64,000 bases of DNA, from NCBI GenBank assembly GCA_963978905.1, contig OZ022261.1:4961992-5025991 (forward strand). Direction: 5' to 3'. This DNA comes from Trichostrongylus colubriformis (taxonomy: Eukaryota; Nematoda; Chromadorea; Rhabditida; Trichostrongylidae). Shown here piece after piece: positions 20,531 through 35,500 of this stretch. Numbering within the stretch: the stretch's first letter is position 1; every line of letters begins with the position of its first letter. The notes beneath the pieces are model-generated. The model had not been told where the DNA came from and made no database searches. It saw only the letters and a list, made by a program, of their open reading frames with translations. The position numbers and the translations under genes were made by a program.

Positions 20531-23500
20531 GTATGTTTGGTTGCTGAAGGTTTCTTTTCCCATGGAGCGCGGTCGTTGTGTTTTCTATGGTTAATTTTTT
20601 GCAGGGTCTTGCGATTTACTGCGATTTCGATCTGATTGCCATTGGGTCACGAGAGACAATAGCAATTTATAACTACACTCTGGACGCGAATAATCAAGGG
20701 ATAATAGGTGAATCCATTACTTTATATTTTAAACACTTTGATTGCATGAGGAAGTAGAGTGCGGGGCTATGAACATCGCACAGAATCTTCTTTTTAGGAA
20801 GAATCTTCTTCCCCAATCATGTGGGGCTCAGTTGAGTGGTGGTTGGATTTTAGTGCATGCAGTGGAAGTATATGTAATATCAAACACTTGTAATGGAGTG
20901 CTAAGAATCGTGGCTCCTGGTGTCATGGGAAGTCCCATCCAAACTGCGAAATGGCGTATCAGTTGTGTACTGTACACTGTTCGTCACAACTAGTTGAAAA
21001 CGGGAAAATCGTGCCCGAGAATGAAGTGATGGTAGGGTGGACCAGTGACTGTAGAGTAAGGATATCTGACACAACTTCGCGGGCCGTGATTGCGCATAGG
21101 ACACTGCGGTGTCACCACTAAATTCAACCGGTGCGAAGTTGACGTCCGTGTGTAAGAATAGACCTATAAATTTGAACTCCCTCAATGCAAGTGTTTGGAG
21201 AGAGGTCCCGGTGACAGCTCTAGCTAGTTAGTAAACTCTTTAGATGTCATGTAGCTTAGGGAAACATGAATGCACATGCATTGAAAAAATGTTTCTTTTG
21301 TCTCGAACGGCGTTAACAGAATGTATATTTATTGTGGTTGATGGTTTTGAGTGACTGTGAGTAATGAGATGTCAATTTCGGCTTGAGGACACCGTTAGGG
21401 GCAATTTGCCAAAAGTGAACACTTGCAGTTCGTTCAGTTTGCCGCACTTGCACACACGAAACCCTGCTAAGATGTCGAATGTGAGTTCATTGGATTTTTT
21501 TGATTTCAAACGCCTTTTTTACTTTTCCTTTTATTATTTCTTTCATTGTTTCAGCTGTTTGTTGTTTCATTTGTTTAAATCGTGAGTATCAAATTGGCTA
21601 TCGAGTGACGGTGACGCAAAATTTTCTGCCACCAGCAAGCAACTCGGCCACTGAAGCTTGTAACTCGAGGTGAAGCGCGCTACGATTGCAATAGTGCCTA
21701 AAAGGCGCTTTTTTCAGCGCTAAATTCGCTAAACATTATCTCTACTGAGCTTGAACGTTCGTTCACAGGTAATAGTACTTCCAACTACGCATTCCTCCCG
21801 TACCTCCCTTCGGGTTGCTTTAGGCTGAGGTTATACCTTGCGGATCGTACGATCTGAGGATCACAGAATCGCAGAATCTCATGTGCTGTATAGCACTTTT
21901 GCTTGTGTGTACTAGTTTCTCGGGTGCTTTACCTTTGGAGCCATGAGCGGTGAGAGACCAGCGTCATGTAGGGTGATAACGCGCTCAAGTGCGAGTACGC
22001 AGGACGGCACCTGCGATTCGCGACTTTGCAATCTGTTAATAGTACAAATCACAAGAAAGGTAATAGCTTCAGCGTAATGCTGAGGGACTAATTCACGTAA
22101 TGTGTCCATCCACTGCGTAGCTCACTTCATCTAGTTTTATACAAAATTCCACACCCGTAACATAAAAGCGTTTCATTGCACGATCCAGCATAAAACAACA
22201 ATGAATCAGCGCCTTCATGCCCCTCCAGGCTGACGACATAGCGCCGTCTTCCGTTATAGACCCCTAATGCATTTCAAGATTCGTATCAGCTGCTTTAGTC
22301 TTCATTTAATATTTTCATGTTCAATCATGGTTGAATAATACCGTCCTACAGTCGCCTAGATCTGTTTGAATAATCATAACGCGCTCCCCGCGCGCGGAAG
22401 TGGTTCCTTTCGGTGAGGATATCTGACCCATTCCCAGATCTCCCTAGGATTGAAAGTTAACTTCTCAGATGTATCTACTGAACGCGTCTTCTAAGTTACA
22501 TAGCGTCTAAAGAATTAGCCAACTGAACTGGGAACCTCACATGCGAATCGTTCGCTGTTGAATGACTTGAGAGAGAACCCATATTCGTACGTTTCTTCTA
22601 TCGCGAGATCGGTCTTTTGGCAAGTGTATAGTCAGGTGACCATACTGTAAGCCCCTCCAGGTGTAGACGCAATAAAATCAGGGCACTAGGCGAATACAAA
22701 AGCATCTTGCTAGTAGTTAATATCCTACCCACTTGTTAATCGTCTTTAAAATGCGGCTAGAGGTGTTAGGGTGTATCTGCACGCGACGGGATGGTGCGAG
22801 CTATGCGCGCCATATTGGATGGGTCTTGAAGCGATGACACTGCTCTACGCCTCATTCTATGCGTAATCGCTTCAGGACTCAACTAATACGGCGCGCAAAG
22901 CTCGCACCATCCCGTCGCGTGCCGAACACGGCCACGCGACGGTTTTGTCCTAGTGATATACACCCAGAGGTGTTAATTGCATGTAAAGGCCCGGGGGAAG
23001 CAAGGAAGGAAAACGTATTCGGAAGCATCCTCTGTAAACGAAGAATTGAGCCCAGAAGAGATAATGTGTAGCGAAACTTGTGTTGAAAAACGCGCCTTTG
23101 GAAGCTATTGCGATCCTGGCGCGCTGTACCTCGAACTGCACGTTTCAGTGGCCGAATTGCCTGCGGAAGCGATCAGAGAAGGCGGAATCGGTTTCATACT
23201 TGATCCCAGCGAATGAAACAACAAACAGAACAAACAAGTGAAACAATGAAAGGAAGAAGCGGAGAAGTATGAAAAATACGTTTATGGTAGATAATATTCA
23301 ATGAAATTCACACTCGTCGTCTTGCAAGGCGTCATTTGTGCATTAGTCGAACTACAGGCGAGTACCATAGGCCAGAACTGATCCTCCCGTTGTCTTTGAT
23401 CACCACGGAAACGATACTGCTCTGTTTCTTGGTCGTTATGTGAATATTTGGTGCTACTGAAGTTAAGTAGGCTCTTCAATTTCCTCGGCGCGATGTTTGC

Positions 23501-26500
23501 TTACGCCTTGGAAAAAGGGAGAGAGGGATTCCCCTTTCCAATAAAGCTGAGGTGAAAATATACGCATAAGTTTGTAGAATGACGGTTGCATCTCGTATTG
23601 CTGCGCTGCTGCGCTAAAGTCCTGTAGCACTGTTGTATAGACAGCAACTCTGCTCGGTTTGCTAGTGTGTTTATGGTTTTGATAAGTTCTACTCAAGTCA
23701 TTCCGAGTTTAGAGTGGGAACCGAGATGGGGTTGTTGCAGTGTGTTCCGCCACTCAGGAGGGGATTATGGTCGATCTGTTGAAAAAGAGAGGCACTTCTA
23801 AAGAAAACTGGTGGGAGCCGGTCTGAGAGAACCGTGTGAATACGTAGGACACTGCCTTCACTTTAGAACCCAGCTAATCTGATCCTAGCTCGCATACATC
23901 GTGTCGCGCGGCACGCCGATTTTCTGTGTCAGTGGCACACGAGCTCATTTTCTGTGTCACATCCCGAATATGGGGAGGATGTATCTACAGGCCTCATTGC
24001 GAGCGCGGCGACTATGGATATCACCAAATAGATGTGCGCGGTTTAGCGCTTTTTGGATGCATTCTTATTTCTGGCAATTCAAATGTGGTGGCCTTTTCAC
24101 ACAAAGTAGACAAGTTTCAGACATACTATGCTTACTATACTTGATTTGCACATGTAACGCATTATTTCTCTGTGAGGTTTTATCTTTTCGTGGTGTTTTC
24201 ATGTTATTTCTCCCGTTCATCCCTTCAGAATAGCTTGTCATTACATTGTCTTTGTTGTGTCCTTATTCTTGTCAAGGACCCACTTAGACATTGTTTTGAA
24301 GGTCAGGTCACTTTGGAGCACTCATTTTTCACACATTTCCGGTTTTTGTGCGCTTTTATTCATGATTTGTAGTACGGGTTCTCTTTCCATGATAGAGTCC
24401 TTGAAGGTCCTTATTTTTCAACCTTACAAGTCACGAGCGAATCGAAAGTGCTTTTTTTGAAATTCTCTCTGCTGTGCCCAGATTACATGATAGCATTTCT
24501 CTACTATAATGTTACAATAGTAGTTGTAGTTGCACCATCTACGATGAAAGGAAACAGCAAAACCATGACCAGTGAGGTCATTCATGAGGGGATTTTTTTT
24601 TGAAAGACCACAAGTTTCCGAGCATTGTAAAGAAGTGTTTCAAAAAGAAGTGAAGCATTGAAAATACACATGTTGACTCAAAGGGTCGCAGATGAAACAG
24701 GGAAATTTGCGGGCTGCGGAGGTCTCGGAGAGTGCGGCTACGCTCAAAAATGGCGCGTCATAGGGTGTGACCAGAGGGATACGCCGCTGCGCTCACAATG
24801 CAGTCCGTTGATGGTACTCTTACTTCGGAAAATTGACTGTAAAAGGAAGTGTGAGGTAAGAAAGAGCATTGTTATCTCCCGGAAAATCACCATGTTATAG
24901 CTCTTGGTCGTTTGCTGTAAAAAAACAGTAGATGAAAGTCAGTCTTTTTTTTATTCCCAATTTGAGGCGTAAGAAGTCGTGCATGTTTTCTCGGGTTTCC
25001 AATAGCTATTCCTTTCAGTTCGCCAGCAGTTGCTAACGTGTACTTAGGTTTTATAGGCAGCCTTGTTGATTCAGTACGGTTACGGAATCCTATATCTCAA
25101 AGTGGATATATTGAGTTCAAGCTTCTTACCAGGACGCAGCTGTTCTATTGTGATTCGTCATCCTGCAGGTGCGTTTTTAAGAATCGTATGCTTTGCATCT
25201 AATTTCCTTTATTTTCGTTCAAACAGTGGTAGTCTGACTCTTGATCCAGCTTTAAGTCTACGTTGTAAAGTTTGGGGGTCTCCCTGCAGTACAGTGAATA
25301 TAGAGAAGATCAATTTTTCTGCATCCAGTTAGAGTTATTTTGCACCTGGGCGTGGCGCGTCGTTCATTAGGCCGCGGTCATACTTTGCGTAGCTGCGTTA
25401 GTTGACGCCGGTGCCGGCGTCAACTCACGCAGGCACCTGCGTGAATTGACGCCGGCACCGGCGTCAACTAAAGCAGCTGCGCAAAGTATGACCGCGGCCT
25501 TATGTGTCACAAACTAGAGGTCAGGATGCCCTCTGTTAACACAGCTAATTCGAGGGTAAAAAACAAGTTGTTAGAAAATAGTGATAGTGTTTTGAAAGGA
25601 CAACGTGCCTACAAAGAAAAGGGAGTGACTATGCGCCGGTGTGAAGTCGGTGTGCATCACCGTAAGTCACTTCTACAGGAACACCGCTGGTGTTTGAAGG
25701 AGGCACGGTTTGATTTGCTTTCTCGCGCGTGCGTATTGGAATTCTACATCATAGTATAGTTCGACGCTGCAACGTGGTCTTTTCTATCATAGAAGAACCT
25801 CCTTAAGAGTATAGTTCCAGATAACGCTTGACCAGTTTGATTGAAGTATAGTTCGTCCAGCACTAGTGAAATGTAGGTGGTGACAACAAAGACCCTTCGA
25901 TGATAACACGCATCACCTAAATTTCCTCAGTTCTTGGTGATAACATGGATGCTGGATTGAGGGCGAAATATCATATTTCTGTGATGTTTCTCCGTAAGGA
26001 GAATGAGGCTCCTATCCACAGCCTCCACTCTACTCAGAAACGCGAAGTCTGAAGTAGGTCTTAGACACACGAATATAATTTATGGTATGACATAATTAGT
26101 TTGATACGGTGCTATATAAAAGCAATGGCACTTGGAACGGCAACATGTCAACATACTGTGACCTGGGAGTATAAAAAAGGCTGACGGCCTTATGCATAAT
26201 TGCTATGGAAGACATGGGCGACGAAAAATGTATCACCTGCCCCGGTTATTGTGGAGACTCCTGCAACGTCCAAATTAGTTTTACATGAAATTCTGTAATC
26301 ACTCTCCTTCTGATCACCCACTGTCAGCCATTATAGATAACTTGCAGTCTCCTGTCATTATGCTCACACTGATCAACTATTCCATCGAGTATGAGATGAT
26401 ATCACTAGTCCATCCGTTGTCGGACTGCAAATATTTCCGGCAGACACTAAGAAAGAGGAAAAAAAGTAGGCGTAGGATCGCTGTAGCATTAGCCGTATGC

Positions 26501-29500
26501 AATCCACGTTCTGGAAAGTAAGCCTAGCCGTAGTATGCTTAAGATATCGACGGCGGTCAAGCATATTGAGGAAACGTTAGAGGGGGCGTATTTGATGGCC
26601 TGAATCTTTATAAATTCAGGTCGTTAAATACGCCCCCTCTAACGTTTCAGTGCTTCAGGATTTTTGGTCGCTTAGCCGTTTAAAAAAAGACCGCCGATCA
26701 AGAAAGCGACTGTGTACATATAACACCCTTAGTATCGGTCATCAGGACATCAAGAGTCGCTTTAGCTGTGTAGGTCTGGGTGGAGGGTGTCGTATTTTTA
26801 AAGTTTTCCCAACAGAATGTTTGAGTAGCGGCGTTCGTATTGCGGAACGAGTACACTGATGTTCAGTGCGGTGACTTCGTTACACCGACTAGTTTCTGTA
26901 TGGAGGAAATATGGGTTTATGTCTAAGCTTATTGGGTAACAAGCCTGGCGTACTGGACCACGTTGTTTACGAAGAAGGTTTATTACATATACTGTGGCTT
27001 GTTCACTCCTAGGGCTCTACGTCCCCATTATTCACGACAATTGTTTCGGTTTAATGTGTTTGTTGATATTTGTTTTGTATTGTATTTGCTGTATGCATTA
27101 AAAGTACGTTTGTCAACATTTATCCACACTTACAAACTGAAATCCGGTTTATATTATTGCTCTGGTTTTGGATACATTTGGCGCACTTTACAGCAGTGCG
27201 GACCGAAACATTGCGGTTGCGTATCGTTAGGATTATAAAGCTCATAGTGCGCGGCAAACGGAGGCGAATGGAGTGTATTTTTCGGACAAAACAGCAGTGG
27301 GGCACAACTGCACTGCAGTTCACCGCTGCTTTTCCTCTTCTCTCTTTTGAATTTTTTTCTTTCTCAAGGTTTTTTCTATGTTTTACATTTGGTTTTCATT
27401 GCTCTCAAAGCCTTCTCGGTGGAATGCTTTTGATTTTCGTCGTTTCGTTTATTGTCTCAACATCGTGCTTTTCAAAATAAAGCCAGTTCAGATATAGTAG
27501 CATTGCAAATGTTTTGCATTTGTTGCTTTTTACTGATAGGTATCAAAATGTTTCTTATTACATCCTTTCAGTTTCAAATAGATTCCGTGCATTTCCCGAA
27601 TGGAGCAATGGACAGGAATGAAATGCGGTCGAAGAAATAATTGAAACTAGAAACGTGTAACTGGAATCACTTTGTTATTTATAAGTAATAAACGAAGTAC
27701 GATTAGTAAAATAATCGCGCAACAGAACGCTAGCATGTTTGAAGCAATTTCTCGAGAGCTAATTAATTGAAACGATAAACAATGATGGCGCTCGAAAGCA
27801 GGCTTAACAAAAAGGATTCCATCTGAGAAGCTTTGAACTCGCTCAAAACAAAGAGGAGAGAAGATATGAAGGAAAAAAGAGAAAGCCATGATGAAGAGCG
27901 GTGCAACTGTGCCCTATTGCAAACCCTCATCCTACCGATTAGACTGACGGGGAGACGGTCGTTAGACGCGGTCCTGTGCGCTAATCAACCGATGGAGCGC
28001 AGGGGCTGATACTTACACCCTCACGCAGACCAGCCGACTCGTCTTTTCCTTCGTGTCCTCTGCATTTTGAGCAATAGAAAACACTGCTTGTACTTCGGAG
28101 GTGGGGGAAGAGGTTGTATGACAATCATTTTGGAGTCGAATACAGGCTATATTTCAGTAACGTGCAGCGGTTGTTTGGTGGACAGGGTCTTTTTTAGGGT
28201 AATCATTAGAGGGTTTATAGACGAACTGTGGGCCGCAGAATATGCGTCGGACAGTCTTCGTTGTGGTAGTACTAAAAGCCCATGCCCCCAGTAGCTAATT
28301 AGCGCACGGTACCGCGCCAAACGACATACACCCCATTTCGATATGGCTAAAAATTTGCAGCCAGGGATAGTACGACCCGTAGAATACGCATATGTCACGG
28401 GGCGCTGGCGCTTGCGCCAAGGAGGGTTGGGTGGTCGATGTCGCTCAAAATTTATCCACATAGGTAGTTTGACCTCCTGAATAAGAATACCACAATTTCT
28501 TGGCGCGAGTAGTCTGGCACCCGCGCCACAGCAATTTGGAGGTTTGCAAAACCGCTTGACACCGGCGCCTGTGGCGAGGGCGCCAAGCGATTTTGCTTCA
28601 AGTGAGTGTGATATTCGTGTTCTACGGGTCGAATTACTCCCGCATATAAGTTTCTAGCGAAACCCGAAAATTCTTCAAAAATCACCTCTTCTGTCCCATC
28701 AAGACTCGTGGTGGTGGGGTGGCTTTGGTAAATAGTGCCTTTCGGCCCTACCGTAACACGCTTTTCTGAATCGCCCGAAGCTGGCTGCGCGCTGCGAACC
28801 CTCTCCCCTATCGTCTCTCATGCGTATAACGCCAACGGAGTAATCCATAATCATACTCTATATGGAATAAAAAGGCAGCTACCAGTGATAACTGGGTGTA
28901 ATCTACGAAGACATTGCTTTCTAATTGTATTGTTGGGAGCATCCTATAATGTGGTTATCCATCCGGCACAGGATTTTCAAGCGAGGCTGAGCATGATCTT
29001 GTGTGTTGAACTACTTGCAGGTTGCTGAAATCATTTATTTGTTAGTATTATATTGGTTATTGAACTAGGCTTTGATGGGATCGCTTTCTTCGAAGCGTAG
29101 GACCACGCCACTTCATAACTACTCTGTCAAATATTCAATGAAACCTCGTCGAGTTTGAGGCCGCCTACACAATTATATCAGTGACCTAGTCCTTGTTCCA
29201 CAGTGTTGAACGGAACACTCCCAGAAGTGTGTTTGTATTAGCTCTGCAAGTGGTTGGCATGCCACATCTATAGTCCGTAGTGATTTTTTGCACAGTTTAC
29301 GGTGTAGCTTGTTTGCGATGAGCCCACAGTGACTTGGGACGTCTCAGATGGCTTCAGGCCTTGGTAGTACTGAGCGAAGACTGTATCGTTGGGTTTGAAG
29401 CTGCGTTTTCTTGCCCCATTTCGACATAAACTATACTCCCATTCTGACGTTGGTTATTCTCACGGTGGCTATTCCTGGAGGCTGCATCAGCTTTAGCTCG

Positions 29501-32500
29501 GTCTGTAAGGTGCGTCCTAAAAATGCAGCTAGAGAGTATTGTTCTGGTGCAGATGGGCATGCAATGGAAAGGTAAGCCATCAGAAATATCTCAAGATCTC
29601 CGAATATTGGTTCCTTCTCTTCACTTTGGCGAGCTCCTGCTTAAACGGTTGACAAAACGTTAGTTCGCCCAGTACATTTTTGATGGAGCGACAGCGTACG
29701 CATATGTGCCATTCTCTGGAAGTGGCAGAATGAAAGGGAAGCGAATCGTGAAAAGTGAACGGCGTCCAACATCTGCGATCGAAATCACTGGATTCTCAGA
29801 ATGGGCAGTGTTCTTCATCGAGATGGTGGATCGCTGAGATGTGTGCAATCTGTAAACTGTTGGCCACTTGGAATATGCATCCATCGGTATTATGGGAATT
29901 GTTCGCTTATGGATCAGCAAAATCTATGTGTGTAACGTGTTTTCGAGTACGCGAGTGTGTGGTAATTACTCATATACGGAATCAATGCACGCGTTGCTGG
30001 TAATAAGCAACATCGACTGCCACCAGAGTGTCATGGCGTTGTATTATTAGGTTGGCAACTAAGTAATTGCGGATTTTTAAATACTGCTTTTTCCCTCACA
30101 ACTGCTTTCCACAAAATTTCTTCTGTACATATATATGTAGTACAAGTCCACACGCATCTATAGGTTGTATTGTTGTCTTCCATCTCCCGGATAATCCTTT
30201 TCGGCAAAATAAAAATATCAAAAGTCACCTCATTTCCAATTCCAATTTTTTTTTCATTGTATGGCGTTAGACAGGGGAAGGGAAAGGTGATAATCCGATG
30301 GAGTAGGATCAAGACTATAAGGCAGCAATTTTTATCCAAGCTCGAGAATTTTTCGAAAAAAAATTTAAAAAAATTTTCACCACTATTGAAAAAATGACTC
30401 GCCAAAAAATTCTCGAGCTTGGATAAAAATTGCTGCCCCATCCATCTTATAGCCCTGATCTTGCTCCATCGGATTATCACCTTTTCCTTTCCCTGTCTAA
30501 CGCCATTCAAAGAAAAATTTTTTTATAATTTTTGTATTGAATGAATGAGACCCCTGCGTGAATGAGTGCAATGCTGTGAGGCGCGAGAGACTTTCAATCA
30601 GGAACCATACATCTTTCTATAACTTCTGCGCTCATGTCATCCTCAAGTTTCGGTAGTGATATTATGAGGTAGATACACTAAACTCTAGGCTTCAGGCAAT
30701 TCTAGCTCAAATTCATGATGAACCCTTCTAATTTTTTTGTGGATTTTTGAACCCTTTCCCAATGCGGATAGCCATAGCCGTGCATGTTGGCTCTGCACAC
30801 TTTTTCTGATGGTGACCCTATCCTGGCTTTAGCTCGAACCCCACAGCATCTCTGTTTTTATTATTGAGCGACATAATTCACAAAATGTCGGTGGTCATGT
30901 ATTGTACCGTTAATGTTCGCCGATTGTTCATACCTACTGACTATAGTAACAATTACTCCATCATGACGTAACACCGGGTCTCGCCTATAAGTACTGGATA
31001 CTCTGCATGTCCTTGGTAGTGTTTGCATTTTAGGTAGTAGTGACTTATTATACGGTTTTCGCTGGCTTAGCGCCGTTGAGCAAAAAACTACTCGCTGATG
31101 TGAAATTAATCATTCATATAAGGGTACCCAAGAGTTTTGTCACGCTTCGACCGCACCAGTTTACTGATGAGGTTACATCTGCATATCGAAAACACAGCAG
31201 GTGTAACGCTGTAATGTTTTACTAATAGAGTAATGTAGGACGTGACCAATGCCAACACGGCTGCTCTTCACTCTGAGTGATGACGACTATTTAAATACGA
31301 CACCTCATGATCTGCTAAAAATAATTTTTGCTCCAAATTGGCATCTCAAGGAGGGCATAGAAATCTACATGCATCAAAGGGCGATAGAATCTCCTGTCCA
31401 AGGACGTACACCTGATGACGTTCAAGGTGATCACTCAAGGCATGCACCATTTCGCCTTCTCGTGGTGTTCTTCCTGCGCAGTGGCGCTATCTGGCCGTAG
31501 ATGTGTTCGTTTTACAAGCATGAAGCATGAGGTCCGAATTTGCAGTTTACTTCTGTTCGAAGATAAACGACAAGGCTGCGAAGCCTTCTGCAGTGATTCG
31601 TCTGTGTTCAGACACGAGCAGCTTAAGTGTGTATGGGCGCTAGTCAGATCTGTCGACCTTGGAAGTGAACCGTCAAATCGTATATCAACATGAGAAGTGG
31701 GTCCCTTGCGAAGTATCCGCCAGGTGTATGACATGGTTTGACACCACTGAAGAGTCACAGTCCTTTTGAACCAGTCAAAACATGGATGAAAGTCATGGTC
31801 ATTTCCGCCCTCATGCCACTGGGATTCTAGTGCACAAGTGCCTTTTCACCGAGCAAGGCCACAAAATTAATATTCTCGGGATCACGCTGCGGAAGATGGT
31901 GCCGGAGCTGCTGCTACTGCGCTCGCAGCACGGAAAAGAACTTTTATCACCGCTAGCACTCTCCCATGAAATTTTATAATTACTGAAAAAAAGGGAAGGA
32001 ATTTAGATAGGATGGCTTCCTGTTGATTGTTCTCCACGCGTACCTCTACGTGAATAACATTCCTCCCACACGATTATGTGGGAAGAGAAGTGACTTTGTC
32101 GGAAAACGTGTAGAATGCTGGTTCTGAAGCAGAAGTGCCCTAGTGCCGTCCAATTGATTGAGGGAGTTGTGCGCCCTAGTCTTCAACATACTGCTTATTG
32201 TTATGCTTACTTGTTCAAATCTGAAGAAAGTGCGATATGTGCTGAAAATTCCTGCACACCCTGGTAGCACGTTTGGAAGATGGAACGGGGTACTCGCAGG
32301 CTTTCATTCGTTGATAAGATATACGTAATGAGATTACCCAAATTACCGTAGAAGGTTAGCTTTGTCACAGTCAAGGAAAACAACGATAGCATCGCACAAA
32401 TTTGAAACATGATTGACATGATTGTGGCAACTCACTGAAACAGACCTCTTTTTTTTGCTGTTTAAGCCTGTGCAATTTGATTGGAAGAAATACGTCATGC

Positions 32501-35500
32501 ACTCCGCTATTAATTTCTTGGAATGGAGGAGTGTCGTCGTCAATGCTTGGAGTATCGGCTGCACGCTGTTCCGGGAAATTGTTCATACGTGTGGTCGAAC
32601 TCAATAGGGCTGCAGTGTTATCATTTTCTCCGAACAATTCCAGGTATGTGAGTTTGTTAAGCACGTGAGCTGGTTTCGCTTGCAAAGAAAGAATGGTATG
32701 TGTTAAAGGTTCCCGAAGTTAGATGTGCGCAAGTGATGTCATGTATTTTCAGTATTTTTCGAAAAAGTTCTTGAGACATTTTAAGCACACATTTTTGGGC
32801 ATAACTTGCAAATCTATTAGGCAGTCAGTGATGGAGTGTCCATACCATCGATAACCTTCTGCTGATGCTCTGAAAGCAGTGTGTTACATTACCTATCAAA
32901 CTCAGTCAGCTTTTGAGCAGGGTACTAGCGGTGATAAATTTCGAGGTCCTTTCATCGTCGAATTACCTCCGGGAAGATTGTTCCAGAAATAGTGGAGTAA
33001 ATGGAGATGCGCATGTGCTGCAAGGTGTATTGAGTAGTCTCGATCTTCTCGTTGCTGACTGTTGTCATGCAAGTTCAGAACCATAACCATCTCTACGAGT
33101 GAGATGGGATGAAAAGCAACCATTCTGCTCCGTAGTTGGCAGCACGAGGCGCTTGGCAAGCCCAAGCAGTTCCTCATGAGCGAGTTTTTGAATATCCTTT
33201 CATATGTTTTGCATGTCGTGGGAAAACTTTCTGGCATGAAATTGGCGACTGCTGCTCATTGATGTTTGCCCACTCTGGCTTACGGTATGATTAACGTACA
33301 GAAAGCTTTAATACTCGCTAGCCACCACGCTTATCAACCAGCAGAATATGAGAAGAATGTCGAGCAATGGAAGACACGGATCACACCTCGCTGATTTCAG
33401 CTCATCGATGGTTGTTTTAGGTACCCAAATTTTCCTGCTTTTCAAATTGACTGAGGTCATAATGCACCTGTGAACACTGACAAGGGAGGCCCATCAGGTC
33501 AAGGTGAGCTTTTTCAAAACGGTTTTTTGCATTTTATAAGGTCACATACATGAAGCAAAAAACCGGTCTCAAATTTGGCTAAATGGTTTTGGGGGGCCCA
33601 GAAAATGAGTGCCAAAAGTTGCGTAGAAAGAAACAATGACCAGTTTGCTGCAATGCTTTCCAGCTGCGGCGTTCAGTACATGAATATCGGAAGACTGTCT
33701 TCAAACCTACGCCAAAACCACTGCGAGCTCGTTCAAAAATGTAGAATCGCTTATGGTAACTATTAAACGAAGCAAGGAAGACTCATAGGGGTTGCACAGG
33801 AGAATTTTCGCAGTGGTTGGATGACCGAATGGATAGTGGGACGGACTAGCATTGGCACGGTGAAGGAGGCGTTTGCGGTTCAACTCCTCTCGACGTTTCC
33901 GCTTTTGCATTTTCTGGATTTTCTTTGTCCGGTGCTATACTATTTGCGCTTATGCAAAATGACTACAATTTTCGTCGCTGGTGCACGAAAGTGATCTCAT
34001 TCACAAGCCTTCAGTGGTCAACGTGTTTGGACACCTCGGCGCCCCTAGCACGCTTGCCAGACATTTTCGTGCGAAACTAGTGTGAAATTCGTGCTCAGGA
34101 GACTCAACTAGCCCTAAATACAAAATACTATCCAAATCGAGATTTTCACCCAAACTCGAGACAGTGGGGTGGACATGGGCACACAGTCACTGCTCTACTT
34201 GTACACACGAACAATTTACAGCCTCGATTAAATGCAAAGGAGTATGTACAGAATTAACGCATTCCAAGTGAACTGCACCTAACACCTAACAACACCATGC
34301 GACGGCGAAAGATAGCAAATATTCCCTTATATGGGCTACCGACTTCTTTTCGTTGAGCGTTCTTTACTATGGTAGTAGTAGTACTAAAGATCGCCCAAAT
34401 TTTCGAGTTTTGGTCAAAATCTCGATGAGGCTAAAAACTTGATGCCTAGGGTAGTTTGACCTCCTGAATATGAATATCACACGTGTTTTGCCGGGAAACG
34501 CCTAGTTTTCCTGTTATGAGCTTTGGCAGGTTCAAACAAATCATTCGCTAATACGCAAAAATACTAAAGATAGCGGTTCCCCGAGATAATAAATATTGAT
34601 TTTGCACACATTTTGCACGTGTGGATACACACATTGCATACATGAGCATAAATGGATGAAAACTAGAATTATGCAAAAATTTGTCCTCAGTGGGGATCGA
34701 ACCATCAACCATTTTCTGGGCCCCTCAAAACCATTTAGCTGATTTTGAAACCGGTTTTTTGCTTCATGTATGTGACCCTATAAAATGCAAAAAACCGTTT
34801 CGAAAAAGCTCACCTTGACCTGATGGGCCTCCCTTGTGAGACCGGCGATTGACTTTTTTTGCTTTATGCAAATCATTTTTCCGCGTCTGGAAAATAAGTG
34901 CGCCAAGGAATTTACAGACCAACCGATCGCCGATTGTATTTGCTCAAACCCTCGGTTAGATGCTTTGCTCAATCAGATGGGATCACTTTTCCATTGCCTT
35001 GATGGAGAACATGCAATGCAGTAATTAATATTGAAACTGCGATGCAGTGCTTTTATAGCATCGCAATAGTAATATCGCACGAGCACCACACACATAAGCG
35101 ATTGTGCCTCATTAGGAGTTGTGGAGCAGTCATATATGAAAACATTGTACCCCATGTGATTTTCTTAGCTTTGAATGCCCAGGGGGCATAACTCAGGTAT
35201 CATCGGAAAGTGCTAACCTCTTGCAATCTCATACTGCATTCGTGACATAATAGCCAGGTACAAGCTGTGAAATGCTATAAAAATTTTTCAAGAAAAGCAG
35301 TCTAGTGCTCATGCGCAATAGGCAACTGAACTATGCGTGCGTTTCGGGAGCGCATCAGTTAGGTGGTCGGGCTCTAGTCTACATGGTCGCAAAATCTGTT
35401 GTTTGTAGATCCCCTTTTCATATGTTTTGGAAAACTTTCAGACATTTAAAACATATCATTGGCGAACGCGGCATTTACACATGTCTGGCGCATGGGACCG

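Noticed and set aside
31435..31758. 107-codon minus-strand ORF
   Set aside because: It overlaps the + strand receptor exon at 31546-31626, which fits the phase chain and the Sema motif; likely a shadow frame.
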